From Oxalobacter sp. (GTDB taxonomy: Bacteria > Pseudomonadota > Gammaproteobacteria > Burkholderiales > Burkholderiaceae_D), in assembly GCA_012512465.1 (NCBI GenBank), contig JAAZED010000388.1:1-15184 (forward strand): a DNA stretch of 15,184 bases. Direction: 5' to 3'. A program made the position numbers and the translations under genes. Shown piece after piece: positions 14,045 through 15,184 of the stretch. How positions within the stretch are numbered: position 1 is the stretch's first letter; the number at the start of each line of letters is the position of its first letter. The notes beneath the pieces are model-generated. The model saw nothing but the letters and a program-made list of their open reading frames with translations, was not told the DNA's origin and made no database searches.

Positions 14045-15184
14045 ATGAAAACCATAAAGATATTCCATGCATTGCCTCTTCTCCCGATTGCCTTCATGGC
14101 GCCGGCAGTTGCGGCCGATGACGTCATCCAGTTAAACCCGGTGGTTGTTACCGCCACATCCCTTGAGCAGAACATAGTGGATGCGCCGTCCGCCATGAGC
14201 ATTATTACCAGGAAAGAGCTGGACAACCGCCCGGTGCACGACCTGGTCGATGCCCTGCAGGGTACAGAAAGCATCCAGTTTACGGGGGAAGGCATGACGC
14301 GAAGAGGCATCAGCATCCGGGGTATGCCCACCTCCCACACCCTGATCCTGCTGGACGGGAAACGCATCAGCTCGGCCGGGGCGATTGCGCATTCCGACTA
14401 TGACTACAACTGGATGCCGGTGGAAGCTATTGAACGGATCGAGGTCGTTCGGGGCCCCATCTCCTCGCTGTACGGTTCCGATGCGCTGGGCGGCGTCGTG
14501 AATGTAATCCCGAGAAAACCGACGGATGAGTGGAAAGGAAGCCTGCGACTGGGCGGCGGCCTGATGGACCATAACCGGGGCGGCGGCAGCCATCAGGAAG
14601 GTATCTACCTGGGCGGCCCTGTCATCAAGGACAAACTGGGCATCAGCTTTACCGGCACTAACCAGCGGCGCGAAGCGACAAAAGACCCTGCCGACCCGAC
14701 CATATCGGAGCTGGAAGGAAGGCAAAGCCATCAGGGGGACATGACCGTGGTGTTCACCCCGTTTGACAACCACCGCTTCGACATCGGCTATGGATCCGGC
14801 CGGGAAAAACGATGGCGCGACACCAAGACATCGGGCTCCTCCCCGAAAAACTACCAGTCCAACGAAACCATCGAAAGAGAACAGCAGTCCTTCAAGTATG
14901 AAGGCGACTGGGACTGGGGGAACACGATCATCAGGGCGTACCGAAATCGCCTGGACCGTAACGTGCGCTACACCAACAATCAAAAACCGTCTGACCCGAA
15001 CACGACGATCAAGAATTCCATTGTCGATTTTCACGCCAATCTCACGGCCATCGACAGGCATACCGTCAGTTTCGGGGGAGAGTGGCACGAAGAGGAACTG
15101 GAAAGCCAGGGATTTGCGAACGACGGGGCATCCGCCATCTACCGGTCATTCTTTATCCAGGAACAGTATGCCATTACGCCGGAC
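14045..15184 (+). CDS. TonB-dependent outer-membrane receptor (CirA/FepA-like), partial
   Basis: 380 codons are visible and the gene continues past the right edge; full-length relatives are about 650-750 residues. A signal peptide (1-23 or 24, MKTIKIFHALPLLPIAFMAP, ending AVAA) is followed by a TonB-box-like NPVVVTATS (31-39). The plug domain (about 40-160) contains SIITRKELDNRPVHDLVDAL, RGISIRGMPTSHTLILLDGKR, and VEAIERIEVVRGPISSLYG with DALGGVVNVI. The first barrel strands follow from about 165. The plug is of the CirA/FepA type, whose members take up catecholate siderophores. A zinc or zincophore ligand is suggested only by the zur neighbour and the palindrome covering the promoter. No good ribosome site precedes the ATG; a six-codon ORF (14028-14048) overlaps it. 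It is divergent from tonB-exbBD, which should supply its energy. Confidence 0.92.
   Translation, partial: MKTIKIFHALPLLPIAFMAPAVAADDVIQLNPVVVTATSLEQNIVDAPSAMSIITRKELDNRPVHDLVDALQGTESIQFTGEGMTRRGISIRGMPTSHTLILLDGKRISSAGAIAHSDYDYNWMPVEAIERIEVVRGPISSLYGSDALGGVVNVIPRKPTDEWKGSLRLGGGLMDHNRGGGSHQEGIYLGGPVIKDKLGISFTGTNQRREATKDPADPTISELEGRQSHQGDMTVVFTPFDNHRFDIGYGSGREKRWRDTKTSGSSPKNYQSNETIEREQQSFKYEGDWDWGNTIIRAYRNRLDRNVRYTNNQKPSDPNTTIKNSIVDFHANLTAIDRHTVSFGGEWHEEELESQGFANDGASAIYRSFFIQEQYAITPD

Noticed and set aside
14132..15088. 318-codon minus-strand frame at the right end
   Set aside because: Antisense to the TonB-dependent receptor, whose plug motifs are unmistakable.
1..15184. CRISPR arrays, tRNA or rRNA genes, and phage integration genes
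   Set aside because: No regularly spaced direct repeats, no cloverleaf or rRNA sequence, and no integrase or transposase seen on either strand.

Overview
The window looks like chromosome of a Gram-negative betaproteobacterium. GC is moderate to high, it carries Sec signal peptides, a TonB/ExbB/ExbD system and an outer-membrane receptor, and Tam and Zur match their proteobacterial families closely. An Oxalobacteraceae/Burkholderiales host is my best guess. That is inference from protein style, not from a marker gene.

Left end (1-1281, minus strand): a signal-peptide protein cut by the window edge (1-120); a strong terminator (187-222); an Imm11/DUF1629-like immunity protein (232-756); and a secreted staphylococcal-nuclease-type gene (776-1281) split by one missing base in a short G run. 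Nuclease and immunity-like gene are 19 bp apart and read as one operon with its own promoter.

Trehalose operon (1465-6482, plus): a possible 56-codon leader ORF overlaps the start of otsA. OtsA is a membrane-anchored fusion of a periplasmic sensor and HAMP-like linker to a GT20 synthase. otsB follows with a 4-bp overlap, then a cytoplasmic GH15 glucosidase/trehalase. Together they make trehalose and probably degrade it or a related glucan.

Repeat (about 6481-7272): a non-coding, roughly 790-bp imperfect palindrome. Two long arms carry matching hairpins and flank a core full of small hairpins with mostly three-base loops. It has no transposase and is the most unusual DNA-level structure here.

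Middle (7339-10781, plus): tam (trans-aconitate methyltransferase) with its own promoter and terminator; a small secreted protein of unknown function; a periplasmic Sel1-repeat protein; and an aldo/keto reductase.

Metal region (10879-15184): a minus-strand tonB-exbB-exbD-zur series faces a plus-strand TonB-dependent receptor cut by the right edge. The intergenic region holds two perfect palindromes sharing the core GATATGTTATAACATATC, one of 18 bp and one of 24 bp, the latter overlapping a possible receptor promoter. With zur next door, the simplest reading is a Zur-controlled zinc (or zincophore) uptake locus. The 13487-13768 stretch before tonB is a long structured leader with nested GC palindromes, a repeated 10-mer and two mutually exclusive hairpins.
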